Positions 43,496-52,432 of a DNA stretch of 64,000 nt are shown in pieces. The notes beneath the pieces were generated by a model. The model had not been told where the DNA came from. It made no database searches and saw nothing but the letters and a program-made list of their open reading frames with translations. The stretch is from the NCBI GenBank assembly GCA_039588215.1, contig JBDHAD010000026.1:24719-88718 (forward strand). Direction: 5' to 3'. Origin of the DNA: JBDHAC01 sp039588215 (GTDB lineage Bacteria > Gemmatimonadota > Gemmatimonadetes > Palauibacterales > Palauibacteraceae). A program made the translations under genes and the position numbers. Each line of letters begins with the position of its first letter. The first letter of the stretch is position 1.

Positions 43496-46400
43496 CTAGA
43501 AGCGGAAGCGCGCGCCGATCTGGAGCCGCCGGTTCGACTGCGGGCTGAACGTCGAGAACGGATCGATGTTGCCACTCGAATCCGCCTGCGGACCGCGATA
43601 GTCGTACACAAAGCGGCCGTTGTCCGCGTCGCCCTCACGACCGGTCACCCGGAGAACCTCGATCCCGCGATCCACGCGAGACTGGAAGAGCTCGGACTCG
43701 AGCAGATTCAAGAGGACACCGTAGACCTCGAGCTGCCCCCGCCCCGGGGTCGGGATCCCGACCACGAAGTTGATGTCGAGCGAGCTGTTCCACGGGTTTC
43801 GGCAGCTGTTCCGCCGCATCAGCGAACCACGCTGGCTGCTCAGGCACTCGTCCGAATTAATAAGCGCGTCGTAATCCGCCGCCTCCTCGGGGCTGGTGAA
43901 CGCCAACTCGCTGATGCTGCTCGGGATGTAGATCAGATCGTTGTCCCGGCTGATGACGGGATTCCGGTAGTTGTCACCGTTCGGGTCACCCCGCACGACA
44001 TACGAATAGGGTAGACCCGACTGGCCAAAGTACGTCGGCGAGATCTGGAAGTACGCCTTCTCACCCCAATCCCACTGTGCGGTAGCGGCCAGGACGATCT
44101 TGTTCTCGACCTCGTAGTTCGAATCGGCCTTCTCGGGGTTGTTCGGATCCCCTCGAATCGGGTTCCGGCCGAAGTTGGAAGTCGCCTGGCTCGACTGCTG
44201 AACCTGGAGATCCTGCACGTTCGCCCACGTGTAGGAACTGCGGAAGCGGAGCCAATCGCTGAACTGCCGCTGCAGCTCGAACGTGAGCAACAGCGCTTCG
44301 CTGTCGCTGCGGTTGGTCAGATTGACGACGTTGCGGAAGTCGTCATCCGCCAGGTTGTTGTCGAAGCATCCACCGCGGCTGCCACACCCGCTCGCCGTCG
44401 GCGTGCCGAAGTACGGGCGACCTTCTACAGGGTCGACGCCCGTGGACTCGACAAGGTTGATGTCTTCGAAGAAGACCTCTTCGATCGCCTTGCTGTACAG
44501 CACTTCGACGGTCACGTCGAAGCCGCCGGGCAGCTCACGGTCAATGCCGGCCGAGAACTTGAGGTCGAGCGGGAACTTGAAGTTCTCGTCGACGACGTTG
44601 ATGATCGGCTGGGCTGCACCGCCCGCTCCACCACCGCCCACGCACGTGGTGGGGGCAGGGCCGTCGGGATTGAAGCCCGGTGCGTCGCTCCCCGAGCACG
44701 ACAGGTCGACGGACTGGATCCCCGTGTTCCCGTACGCGTTCGAGATCCATACGAACGGAGACCGACCCGCAAACAGCCCCACGCCGCCGCGGAACTGCGT
44801 ACGGTATTCCTCGCCCGTCTGGTAGTTGAACCCGAAGCGCGGCTGCCAGAGGATGTTGCCGGACGGCACAATCGTATTGCTGAACCCGAACGCGTTCGCG
44901 AACTCCGAATTCAACCGAGGGTCATCGGGCAGGATCGGGATCTCCGCCCGGAGCCCGAAGTTGAGCGTCAGGTTGTCGTTCACCGTCCACTCGTCCTGAG
45001 CGTAAAACGCGAGCTGGAAGACATCGAACTTGGCGGGCAGGTCCGCCTCCTCGACTCCCGGTGCCGGAACCCGCTTCACGTAGCGCGACGGGGTGTTGGA
45101 CTGCAGGTCCCCGATGCTGTCGAACGTCCAGAGACCGAGCAGTCCGGGCTCGAACAGGTTCTCGAAGCTATAGAACTCGTTGTGTGTCCCGAACGTGATC
45201 CGGTGGTCGCCGAACCGACCGGTCAGGTTGTCGGTGAACTGGAAGATCGTCTGGTCCAGCGAGTTCGCCTGCGAAAAGCGCTCGGCGCCCACCAGGAAAT
45301 CGAAGCTGGGGGCCTCGACCGTCACCTGGCCGTAGGGGACCGCTGGGTCGCGCTCGTCGTTGATGAACTCGAGGTTCAGGAGCACCTCGTTCTCCCACCT
45401 GTCACTCAGCTGCGTGAACAGCTGTGCCACCGTGGAGTTGGTGATGGTGAGGAACGGGGCCAGGTTCGACGTGAAGCAGTATTCTCCGAAGCCTCCTCGA
45501 TTGCAGGAGAGCTCGTTCCGGGCTCGCGAGTAGTTGTGCCGCACCACGAGCCGGTTGTTCTCGCCGAGCTGGAAGTCGAGTCGACCGAACGCGTTCGTGC
45601 GCGGGTTCTTGACCGACAGCGCGCCTGTCGTTCCCGGATCGATTCCGTACGTGTTCTGGAAGACGTCGGCGATCGCGCTCGCATCGGCCGCGTCGATGCC
45701 CAGCCCGTCGGAGAAGTCGTTACCGACCCCCGCCTCGAAGCCCTGGAACGGGTTGTCGAAGATCTGGGCCTCGAAAGCGCCAAAGAAGAAGACTTTGTCG
45801 CGGACGAGCGGTCCGCCGAGCGTGCCGCCGAACTGTGTGTCGTTGAACTCGCCGAACTCCAAGGGATCGCCCGAGGAATCCGTGAGGTCGCTGACGAACG
45901 CCTCGTTCGTAAACGTGCCGAAGCCGGAGAACTCCCAGTTGTTCGTGCCGGCCTTCGTAACGGCGTTGACCAGACCCCCGCTGAAGTTCGAGTGCCTGAC
46001 GTCGAACGGGGCGACGAGGATTTGGAACTCCTCGATCGCCTCGAGCGTGATCGGCTTCGCGTTCCCCTGGCCGCCGGGTGTCCCGCTCTCACCGACACCG
46101 AACACGTCGTTGTTGACGGCACCATCGATTTGGATGTTGTTGAGCCGGTTTGCCTTACCGGCGATCGACGGCGCGTTCTCGAACTGGTTCGCGTACGGCG
46201 AGAGGAGGGTGAGGTCCATCAGGCTCCGGGTGATCGTCGGGAACGTCTCGATCTCTCCCTGCCCGATCGTCGTCGATTGACCGGTCTTCCCCGCGCTGAA
46301 TACGGCGTCATCGCCCACGACGGCGACCGTCAGCTCCTCCACCTGTACGGCGGTTTGCTGGAGCTGGAAGTTGACGGTTTCGGCCTGGCTGAGGGTGATG

Positions 46401-46705
46401 TTGATGCCGGTGCGGCCCTGTGGGCCGTACCCGATGATCTGTACGCGGACGGTGAATGGCCCGCCCGGCTGGAGCTGGGCGACGAAGTACCGCCCGTTCT
46501 CGTTCGTGAGCGCGCCTCGCGTCACGTTGGTCCGGGTATCGGTGACCGAGACCTGGGCGCCGGCGATCGGCTGCCCGTTCTGATCGATCACCGTTCCGCG
46601 GATTTCGGAAGTCACGACCTGGGCCTGCAGGAGCGGGGCGAAGAGCAGGATCGCCACGAGCCCGAGCGCGCCTCCTAGGGTGGTTCTCGACAAGAGTTTC
46701 TGCAT
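43496..46705 (-). CDS. TonB-dependent receptor with carboxypeptidase-regulatory domain (Oar-like)
   Basis: 1069 residues. A signal peptide (LGLVAILLFAPLLQAQ) is followed by a carboxypeptidase-regulatory-like beta-sandwich (GTVIDQNGQPIAGAQVSVTD, NENGRYFVAQLQPGG; about 35-110), a plug domain (LLSPYANQF, IQIDGAVNNDVFGV, GGLVNAVTKAGTN) and a long 22-strand barrel ending in LQIGARFRF with the terminal phenylalanine of outer-membrane proteins. Oar-like receptors import large ligands or peptides with energy from TonB. Cysteine pairs (CNRGGFGEYC, CGSRGGC) occur in loops. The start ATG at 46705 precedes the signal peptide. Confidence 0.9.
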   Translation of the reverse strand: MQKLLSRTTLGGALGLVAILLFAPLLQAQVVTSEIRGTVIDQNGQPIAGAQVSVTDTRTNVTRGALTNENGRYFVAQLQPGGPFTVRVQIIGYGPQGRTGINITLSQAETVNFQLQQTAVQVEELTVAVVGDDAVFSAGKTGQSTTIGQGEIETFPTITRSLMDLTLLSPYANQFENAPSIAGKANRLNNIQIDGAVNNDVFGVGESGTPGGQGNAKPITLEAIEEFQILVAPFDVRHSNFSGGLVNAVTKAGTNNWEFSGFGTFTNEAFVSDLTDSSGDPLEFGEFNDTQFGGTLGGPLVRDKVFFFGAFEAQIFDNPFQGFEAGVGNDFSDGLGIDAADASAIADVFQNTYGIDPGTTGALSVKNPRTNAFGRLDFQLGENNRLVVRHNYSRARNELSCNRGGFGEYCFTSNLAPFLTITNSTVAQLFTQLSDRWENEVLLNLEFINDERDPAVPYGQVTVEAPSFDFLVGAERFSQANSLDQTIFQFTDNLTGRFGDHRITFGTHNEFYSFENLFEPGLLGLWTFDSIGDLQSNTPSRYVKRVPAPGVEEADLPAKFDVFQLAFYAQDEWTVNDNLTLNFGLRAEIPILPDDPRLNSEFANAFGFSNTIVPSGNILWQPRFGFNYQTGEEYRTQFRGGVGLFAGRSPFVWISNAYGNTGIQSVDLSCSGSDAPGFNPDGPAPTTCVGGGGAGGAAQPIINVVDENFKFPLDLKFSAGIDRELPGGFDVTVEVLYSKAIEEVFFEDINLVESTGVDPVEGRPYFGTPTASGCGSRGGCFDNNLADDDFRNVVNLTNRSDSEALLLTFELQRQFSDWLRFRSSYTWANVQDLQVQQSSQATSNFGRNPIRGDPNNPEKADSNYEVENKIVLAATAQWDWGEKAYFQISPTYFGQSGLPYSYVVRGDPNGDNYRNPVISRDNDLIYIPSSISELAFTSPEEAADYDALINSDECLSSQRGSLMRRNSCRNPWNSSLDINFVVGIPTPGRGQLEVYGVLLNLLESELFQSRVDRGIEVLRVTGREGDADNGRFVYDYRGPQADSSGNIDPFSTFSPQSNRRLQIGARFRF

Positions 46706-47120
46706 GATTCTCACCGTCCTTGCTTGGGAAGCGGGGTCTCGTCCGAAGAGACAGACGCACGCCTCGAGGAAGATGTAGGACAATGAAACAGGTGTTGTTG
46801 GCTACTGTGACAGCAACTTACACGGTTGTGGCGATGCCGGCCAACCGAGTCACCCGCTGCGGGTCTAGACGCCTCGTCGCAGGACCTTGCCGCTGTCCGA
46901 CACCGGTGGCAGCTTTACAGCCGTGCCCGAGTGCTCATAGGACCAAACGCCGCTGGACGCCCCGGCCGAAGGCGGTCCCGTGAACCTGGACCTCCGACGT
47001 ACAGCCACGCCGTTCAGGCCACAAGCCGCAATGAGCCGAACCGTTCGCGAGACACACCACGTCTTCCCCGCGCCGCCCGACGTTCGCGGCACGCGGCCCC
47101 TGACCGACAGGAGACCGAAC
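46706..47120. other. 415-bp divergent intergenic region, no gene seen
   Basis: This lies between the Oar-like receptor (-) and the EEP lipoprotein (+). It should hold both promoters, but I see only weak box matches and no long inverted repeat. An open frame that would extend the EEP protein upstream from 46980 has no signal-peptide character. Confidence 0.6.
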
Positions 47121-48401
47121 ATGAGAAGTAGAACCCACCGCCTCATGGCGACGCTTCCGCTCGCCGCAGTCGTGGCCTTTGCGGCCTGCGACGGAGCGAA
47201 TTCGCCGACCGCTACCGAAGGGCCTAGCCTCGCGCGGAGTGCCGACAACGCGCCCTTCAAGAAACAAGTACGCTTTTCCACCTTCAATGCGTCGCTGAAC
47301 CGGTTCAACGCGGGTGATCTCGTCAACGACCTCTCTACACCCGCCAACGCGCAGGCTCAGACGATTGCCGAGATTATCCAACGGACCCGCCCCGATGTGC
47401 TGTTGATCAACGAATTCGATTTCGACGCTGGAGGAGCGGCGGCTCAGCTGTTCCAAGACAACTACCTGTCGGTCTCACAGAACGGGGCTGCCCCGATCGT
47501 CTATCCGCATCGCTTCGTTGCCCCGTCCAACACCGGCATACCCTCCGGTTTCGACCTCGACAACTCCGGAAGCGTCGGAGGTCCCAACGATGCCTTCGGC
47601 TTCGGCTTCTTCCCCGGCCAGTTCGGGATGGCGGTGTACTCCATGTATCCGATCGATCAGTTGGGTGTCCGCACGTTCCAGCTCTTCCTCTGGAAGGACA
47701 TGCCAGGCGCCCTGCTGCCGGACGATCCGGCCACGCCCGCTCCGGCCGACTGGTATTCGCCCGCAGAACTGGCGGTCTTCCGCCTCTCGTCCAAGAGCCA
47801 CTGGGACGTCCCGATCGAAATCGGCAACAAGACCGTGCACTTCCTGGTCAGCCACCCGACGCCCCCGGTGTTCGACGGACCCGAGGACCGGAACGGGACG
47901 CGCAATCACGACGAGATCCGCTTCTGGGCGGACTACGTGATCCCCTCGCGCTCCGGCTACATCGTCGACGATCAAGGCGTGGCCGGAGGGCTAGCACCCG
48001 GCGCCATGTTCGTGATCGCAGGCGACCAAAACGCGGACCCGTTCGACGGGGACAGCAGTGACGACGCGGCGCTGCAGCTCGTCGAGCACCCGCTCATCAA
48101 CACGACCGTGACCCCGGACAGCGAAGGCGGCCCCGAGCAGTCGGCTCTACAGGGTGGTGTCAACGTCGGCCACCTGGGCGACCCCGCCTTCGACACGGCG
48201 GATTTCAGCGACAGTCCTCCGTTCGGCGCGGGTAACCTCCGAGCGGACTACGTGCTGCCCCGGAAGAACCTGCTCATACTGGACGCCGGTGTGTTCTGGC
48301 CGCTGAGCAGCGACCCGCTGTTCCCGCTCGTCGGCACCTTCCCATTCCCCAGCTCAGATCACCGGCTGGTCTGGGTCGACGTTCGGGTGCCAGGCAACTG
48401 A
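47121..48401 (+). CDS. Secreted endonuclease/exonuclease/phosphatase-fold lipoprotein
   Basis: 426 residues, AGGAG 7 nt before the ATG. A signal peptide with lipobox (AAVVAFAAC) leads to an EEP domain: RFSTFNASLNR with the first Asn, LLINEFDFD with the metal-binding Glu, VSHPTPPVFDGPED-NGTRNHDE, GDQNADPFDGDS with the Asp-Asn pair, and the C-terminal SSDHRLVWVDV with the catalytic His. The fold covers DNases, phosphodiesterases and inositol or sphingomyelin phosphatases; the exact substrate is open. It is divergent from the TonB receptor and convergent with adenosine deaminase. Confidence 0.85.
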   Translation: MRSRTHRLMATLPLAAVVAFAACDGANSPTATEGPSLARSADNAPFKKQVRFSTFNASLNRFNAGDLVNDLSTPANAQAQTIAEIIQRTRPDVLLINEFDFDAGGAAAQLFQDNYLSVSQNGAAPIVYPHRFVAPSNTGIPSGFDLDNSGSVGGPNDAFGFGFFPGQFGMAVYSMYPIDQLGVRTFQLFLWKDMPGALLPDDPATPAPADWYSPAELAVFRLSSKSHWDVPIEIGNKTVHFLVSHPTPPVFDGPEDRNGTRNHDEIRFWADYVIPSRSGYIVDDQGVAGGLAPGAMFVIAGDQNADPFDGDSSDDAALQLVEHPLINTTVTPDSEGGPEQSALQGGVNVGHLGDPAFDTADFSDSPPFGAGNLRADYVLPRKNLLILDAGVFWPLSSDPLFPLVGTFPFPSSDHRLVWVDVRVPGN

Positions 48402-48436
48402 AGAGCTGACTGCATTGACAGGACGCAGAACCGAAA

Positions 48437-48480
48437 GGCGAGAAGGGCCCGCGGCGAACGCCGTCAGGGCCCTTCTCGCC
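48437..48480. terminator. Bidirectional hairpin between EEP and add genes
   Basis: GGCGAGAAGGGCCC (48437-48450) and GGGCCCTTCTCGCC (48467-48480) form a perfect 14-bp stem; the loop contains a further CGGC/GCCG pairing. It lies between two convergent stops. There is no T-tract of the usual length. Confidence 0.8.
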
Positions 48481-48511
48481 GTCGGTTGCAGGAACTCCGC
48501 GCGACCTCCCG

Positions 48512-49555
48512 TTAGGTGGCCTCCCCGAGCGCCGTAATGGCGGGCGCCACCTCCGCCAGGAGGGCGGCCTTCTCCATGCGGTGCAGAAAGGCGCTCCGGA
48601 ACCCGTTCAGGATCATCTTTGCGATCTCGTCGAGCGTGAAGTCGAGGTGTTTCCAGGCCCGCACGTACTCCTCGGTCACGGTCGTGCGGCTCATGAGCCG
48701 GTTGTCGGTATGCAGGCTCACCATTAGCCCTTCGTCGAAATACTGTCTAACCGGGTGGCTCTCGAAGTCGGGAACGGCGCGGGTCTGGACGTTGCTCGTG
48801 AGACAGATCTCGAGCGGGAACTGAAAGTCGTTCACGTACTGCATGAGGTCGGGATCCTCGTACAGACGCGTGCCGTGGCCAATCCGCTGCGCGCCACAGT
48901 AGTGGATTGCCTGGTGGATCGACTCCGGGCCGTACGCCTCACCCGCATGGATGGTCGCCCCGATGTTCGCGTTGCGGACCATGTAGAACGCGTTCTTATG
49001 CTTCTTCGCCGGGTAGTTGTACTCGGCCCCGGCCAGATCGAACGCCACCACACCGCGGTTCTTGTACGCGATCGTAAGATCGGCCAGGTCCCGGGAGAGG
49101 TTCTCGTCCATGTTCCGGATCCCGCAGATGATCAGGTTGGATTGGATCCCGAACTCCTCCTCCGCCCGACGCATCCCGCGCAGTGGGGCATCCACGGCTC
49201 CGGGGAGTGGGAGGCCGGACCGCGTGACCAGAATCGGAGAGTAACGGATCTCGGTGTAGCGGATGTTCTCGGCCGCCGCGTCTTCGCACAGCTCGTACGC
49301 GATCCGCTCGAGTGCGCGGGGATCCTTCATCACGGAAAGAGCGACGTCGAAGCGAGCGAGGTAATCCTCGAGATTCTGCGCATCGCTTACGAAAAAGTAC
49401 TCGGCCAGCTCATCGGGATCGTTCGTAGGGAGATCGACCCCTTGCTCGGCTGCGAGCTCGACGATCGTGTGGGGCCTCAGCGACCCGTCCAGGTGGACGT
49501 GCAGATCTGTCTTCGGCACCGCCTGAATGCGGTCGCGTACCTCCTGCTCGGTCAC
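48512..49555 (-). CDS. add: Adenosine deaminase
   Basis: 347 residues from GTG, with AGGAG 6 nt upstream. Zinc ligands and catalytic residues are in HVHLDG (19-24), HAGEAYGPESI, the RIGHGTRL histidine and HTDNRLMS. In the last motif the usual Asp-Asp is Asp-Asn, which may mark an adenosine deaminase-like subgroup with a somewhat different substrate (for example adenine or aminodeoxyfutalosine). It deaminates adenosine to inosine in purine salvage. It is last in the minus-strand run that begins with the HlyD adaptor, 59 bp after the second permease. Confidence 0.9.
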   Translation of the reverse strand: MTEQEVRDRIQAVPKTDLHVHLDGSLRPHTIVELAAEQGVDLPTNDPDELAEYFFVSDAQNLEDYLARFDVALSVMKDPRALERIAYELCEDAAAENIRYTEIRYSPILVTRSGLPLPGAVDAPLRGMRRAEEEFGIQSNLIICGIRNMDENLSRDLADLTIAYKNRGVVAFDLAGAEYNYPAKKHKNAFYMVRNANIGATIHAGEAYGPESIHQAIHYCGAQRIGHGTRLYEDPDLMQYVNDFQFPLEICLTSNVQTRAVPDFESHPVRQYFDEGLMVSLHTDNRLMSRTTVTEEYVRAWKHLDFTLDEIAKMILNGFRSAFLHRMEKAALLAEVAPAITALGEAT

Positions 49556-49614
49556 GTTCGGCTCCTGAGAACGGGTCTCGATCCACGGCGGCCGGAAACC
49601 GACCGCGGGACGCG

Positions 49615-50859
49615 TTACTCGTAGCGGAGCGACTCGACGGGGTCAAGCCGGGCCGCCTTGCGCGCGGGCAGGATCCCGGCGACCAGCCCGATGGAAGCGA
49701 GAATCGCCACGCAGATGGAGGCGATCGGGAGAGAGAGCTTGGGATTCAGGATGTACTGCAGCCCCTGGTCATCCGTCGGAATGCTGTCCACGCCGACCAC
49801 GATCGCGCTCGCCAGGGCCAGGCCGAGGAGCCCGCCGCCGCCCGCGATCAGGAGTGCTTCGAAGATGAACTGCGCCACGATGTGCCGCTTGCGCGCGCCC
49901 ACGGCGAGCTTGATCCCGATCTCGCGCGTCCGCTCACGCACCACGACGTACATGATGTTCGCCACCCCGACGCCCGCCACGAGCAGCGTGAATCCGCCCA
50001 CGAGCCCGAGGAAGATCTGGATCCCGAGTCCGATGGCGCTGGTGAGCTTCTCTTCCTCGATGAAGTCCCACATGGCGAGTGCCCGCTCGTCCGCGGGGTC
50101 GAACTTGTAGCGCCCTCCAAGGACGCGGTATAGCTCACTCTTTACGCGGCTGGCTTCCTTCACATCCCTCGGCCTGACCAGCAAGTGGCCGACATACCGG
50201 TCCCCATAGATCGTCTGGAAGGTGGAAGCGGGGATGATGGCCCGGTCTTCATCGGGCCCGTTGTTGCTCGAATCCTGGAACTTCTTCTGCATGACCCCGA
50301 CGACGGTGAAGGGCAGACCGTCGAGCATCAGGGTTTGACCTACGGGTTCGATGTCCCCGAACAAGCGCGCGGCGATGGCGTTTCCGAGAAACAACACTCG
50401 GCGCTTCTCCCGCATGTCGCGCGCGTTGATGAACCGGCCGCCCTGTGCCGGGAACATGCGTCGCATCTCCATGAACTCGGGTGCGACGGCCTCCATGTAC
50501 GTGGTCGTTTGATTCTGGTCGAACTTCAGGTGTGTGCCCCAGCGCCCGTACGACGGACTCCCCATCTCGATCTCCGGGATGGCTCGGATCAGGAGCTCCA
50601 GGTCTTCTTCCCGCAGGCGGATACGGCGCCCCTTGGGAAGGCCCTGGTAGGGGAGGTTCGTCTCTCCCCCGTACACCATGAAGATCCGCTCGCCGGCGTT
50701 GAGCAGCCCCGAGGAGATCTGACGCCTCAGGCCCTCACCGAACGCGAGCAACAGCACGATCGAGATCGTCCCCCAAACCACGGCGAAGATCGTGAGGAAA
50801 GCGCGGGTCTTCTGGACGCGCAAGTCGCCGAAGAACTCCTCGAACAGGATCCTCCACAT
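49615..50859 (-). CDS. MacB-type ABC transporter permease (FtsX family)
   Basis: 414 residues: an N-terminal helix (TRAFLTIFAVVWGTISIVLLLAF), a MacB periplasmic core domain of about 200 residues, and three C-terminal FtsX helices (FLGLVGGFTLLVAGVGVANIMYVVV; FIFEALLIAGGGGLLGLALASAIVV; ICVAILASIGLVAGILPARKAA). RERTREIGIKLAVGA is the coupling-helix motif. No ATPase is fused. It lies downstream of a paralogous permease and a HlyD-type adaptor, so these form a MacAB-like exporter missing its ATPase gene. Confidence 0.9.
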   Translation of the reverse strand: MWRILFEEFFGDLRVQKTRAFLTIFAVVWGTISIVLLLAFGEGLRRQISSGLLNAGERIFMVYGGETNLPYQGLPKGRRIRLREEDLELLIRAIPEIEMGSPSYGRWGTHLKFDQNQTTTYMEAVAPEFMEMRRMFPAQGGRFINARDMREKRRVLFLGNAIAARLFGDIEPVGQTLMLDGLPFTVVGVMQKKFQDSSNNGPDEDRAIIPASTFQTIYGDRYVGHLLVRPRDVKEASRVKSELYRVLGGRYKFDPADERALAMWDFIEEEKLTSAIGLGIQIFLGLVGGFTLLVAGVGVANIMYVVVRERTREIGIKLAVGARKRHIVAQFIFEALLIAGGGGLLGLALASAIVVGVDSIPTDDQGLQYILNPKLSLPIASICVAILASIGLVAGILPARKAARLDPVESLRYE

Positions 50860-50943
50860 CAGCCGTCGTCTCCCCTCTCCCGGTCCTGAATCCGGTCGAA
50901 ACCCGACGGCGGGGCCTTCCGTTGCTTCCCGTCACCGGATGTG

Positions 50944-51025
50944 GCTTCGCTTCGCGAGGTTTGATCGCACGAGAGAGCGGCCCTGCCTCGTAACGCGACG
51001 CGAGCTTGAGCTCGCGAAGCGAAGC
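50944..51025. repeat. Long inverted repeat between the two permease genes
   Basis: GCTTCGCTTCGCGAG (50944-50958) and CTCGCGAAGCGAAGC (51011-51025) are perfect 15-bp arms 52 bp apart. A smaller GCGAGC-TTGA-GCTCGC (51000-51015) overlaps the right arm, giving an alternative fold. The intervening sequence contains CTCGTAACGCGAC, similar in style to the element upstream of the next permease. Confidence 0.8.
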
Positions 51026-51058
51026 GACGCCGGTGGCGGCCCGTACAGCGAAGACCGG

Positions 51059-52291
51059 TCAGTCTCGGAGACATTCGACCGGATCCAGGTTCGCCGCCCG
51101 ACGCGCCGGGAAGAACCCGGCCAGCATGGCGACGAAGGCCAGAAGCGACATGGTGAGAACCGCGACCTGCAGCGAGATGGTCGGCGATCCCACGAACTCC
51201 TGCATCGGCACGAAAGAAAGGAGCTTCACGATCCCGATCGATAGGAGCACGCCGAGGATCGCCCCGATCGCGACGAGGAGCGCACTCTCGGTGAGGAACT
51301 GCCACAGGATGCTCCCGCGGCGTGCGCCGACGGAACGCTTGATCCCGATCTCGGGCGTCCGCTCGCGAACGACGATGTACATGATGTTCGCGACCCCGAT
51401 CCCGCCCACGCTCAACGTGAAGCTCCCGACGATCGCGAAGAACAGCTTGAACCCGAAGAACAGGTAGCCGAACATCCGCTCCCACTCGGCCGTGTCCCAA
51501 ACCTGGAGCGCGTCCTCATCGGACGGATCGAAGCGATACTTGCGGCCAAGCAGCTCGTAAATCCGACGCTCGACCGCCGCGGTGACCTCGGGTCCGCTGG
51601 TCCGATACACCAGGTTCGCCACGTACTGGTCGCCGAAGATCGCCTGATGGGTGCTTGCGGGGATGAACACCCGGTCTTCGTCGCGTGAATTGTACGAGGA
51701 GTTTTGGACCTTGGGCTTGAGCACGCCGATCACGGTGAACGGAACGCTCCCGATCATCACCTCCGCACCTACCGGCGACTCTTCACCGAAGAGGATTCGC
51801 GCCACCTCATCTCCCAGGAAGGCGACGCGTCGGCGCCTGTCGAGATCGAGTCGGTTGATAAACCGTCCGCCCGCCTCGGGGATGACGTTCCGCATCTCGC
51901 CGTAGACAGGGTAAATTCCCGTGATGTTGGGGTTTACGGCGCTCTTGCCCCGCCGGACCGGGGTCTCCCGGTCGCTGTACTCGGGGCTGATCATCGTGAT
52001 GTCCGGGATCTCGCGCTCCAGGATCTCGGCGTCCGCCTCGCGGATGCGGATCCCACGTCCCTCCCGAAACCCGGCATAGGGCACGGTCGTGCGCCCGCCG
52101 AACAGGATGACGATGCGATCGCCCAAGCCGTGGAAGCGCTTCATGGTTTGCCGTTCCAGACCGACGCTGAACGCGAGGAGGATGACGACCGCCACGGTGC
52201 CCCAAGTAATCCCGAGGATTGTGAGGATCGTGCGGAGTCTCTGGGCACGAAGATCCGCCCACAGCTGGTGCAGCGCGTCTCTCAGCCGCAT
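51059..52291 (-). CDS. MacB-type ABC transporter permease (FtsX family), paralogue
   Basis: 410 residues with the same layout as the neighbouring permease: first helix TILTILGITWGTVAVVILLAF, MacB core domain with SFRFINRLDLD-like pattern (GGRFINRLDLDRRRRVAFLGDEVARILFGEESP), coupling motif RERTPEIGIKRSVGA and C-terminal helices ending PARRAANLDPVECLRD. GAGGGA precedes the ATG. The two permeases probably form a heterodimer. Intergenic inverted repeats lie on both sides (50944-51025 and 52319-52424). Confidence 0.9.
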   Translation of the reverse strand: MRLRDALHQLWADLRAQRLRTILTILGITWGTVAVVILLAFSVGLERQTMKRFHGLGDRIVILFGGRTTVPYAGFREGRGIRIREADAEILEREIPDITMISPEYSDRETPVRRGKSAVNPNITGIYPVYGEMRNVIPEAGGRFINRLDLDRRRRVAFLGDEVARILFGEESPVGAEVMIGSVPFTVIGVLKPKVQNSSYNSRDEDRVFIPASTHQAIFGDQYVANLVYRTSGPEVTAAVERRIYELLGRKYRFDPSDEDALQVWDTAEWERMFGYLFFGFKLFFAIVGSFTLSVGGIGVANIMYIVVRERTPEIGIKRSVGARRGSILWQFLTESALLVAIGAILGVLLSIGIVKLLSFVPMQEFVGSPTISLQVAVLTMSLLAFVAMLAGFFPARRAANLDPVECLRD

Positions 52292-52318
52292 GCGTCCCTC
52301 GACACGCGCACGGGCAAA

Positions 52319-52424
52319 GCAGAATGTCGCAGGCCAAGGCTTGCGACGAGCGGCGACGGAGGCGCACCCGAGGTTACGTCGCAGGGAGTCGTGAGGAACG
52401 TAACGCAGGGATGCGGCATTCTGC
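52319..52424. repeat. Nested inverted repeats upstream of the first permease
   Basis: GCAGAATGTCGCA (52319-52331) pairs with TGCGGCATTCTGC (52412-52424) at 12 of 13 positions. Inside, GTTACGT (52373-52379) pairs with ACGTAAC (52398-52404). The whole gap between adaptor stop and permease start folds on itself. Confidence 0.8.
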
Positions 52425-52432
52425 GAAGCCCG

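Noticed and set aside
45182..46678. 498-codon open frame on the plus strand inside the TonB receptor gene
   Set aside because: Antisense shadow of a well-supported receptor; low-complexity Glu/Arg/Val-rich translation without motifs.
50185..50889. 234-codon plus-strand frame inside the MacB-type permease gene
   Set aside because: Antisense to a clear FtsX-family permease; composition typical of shadow frames.
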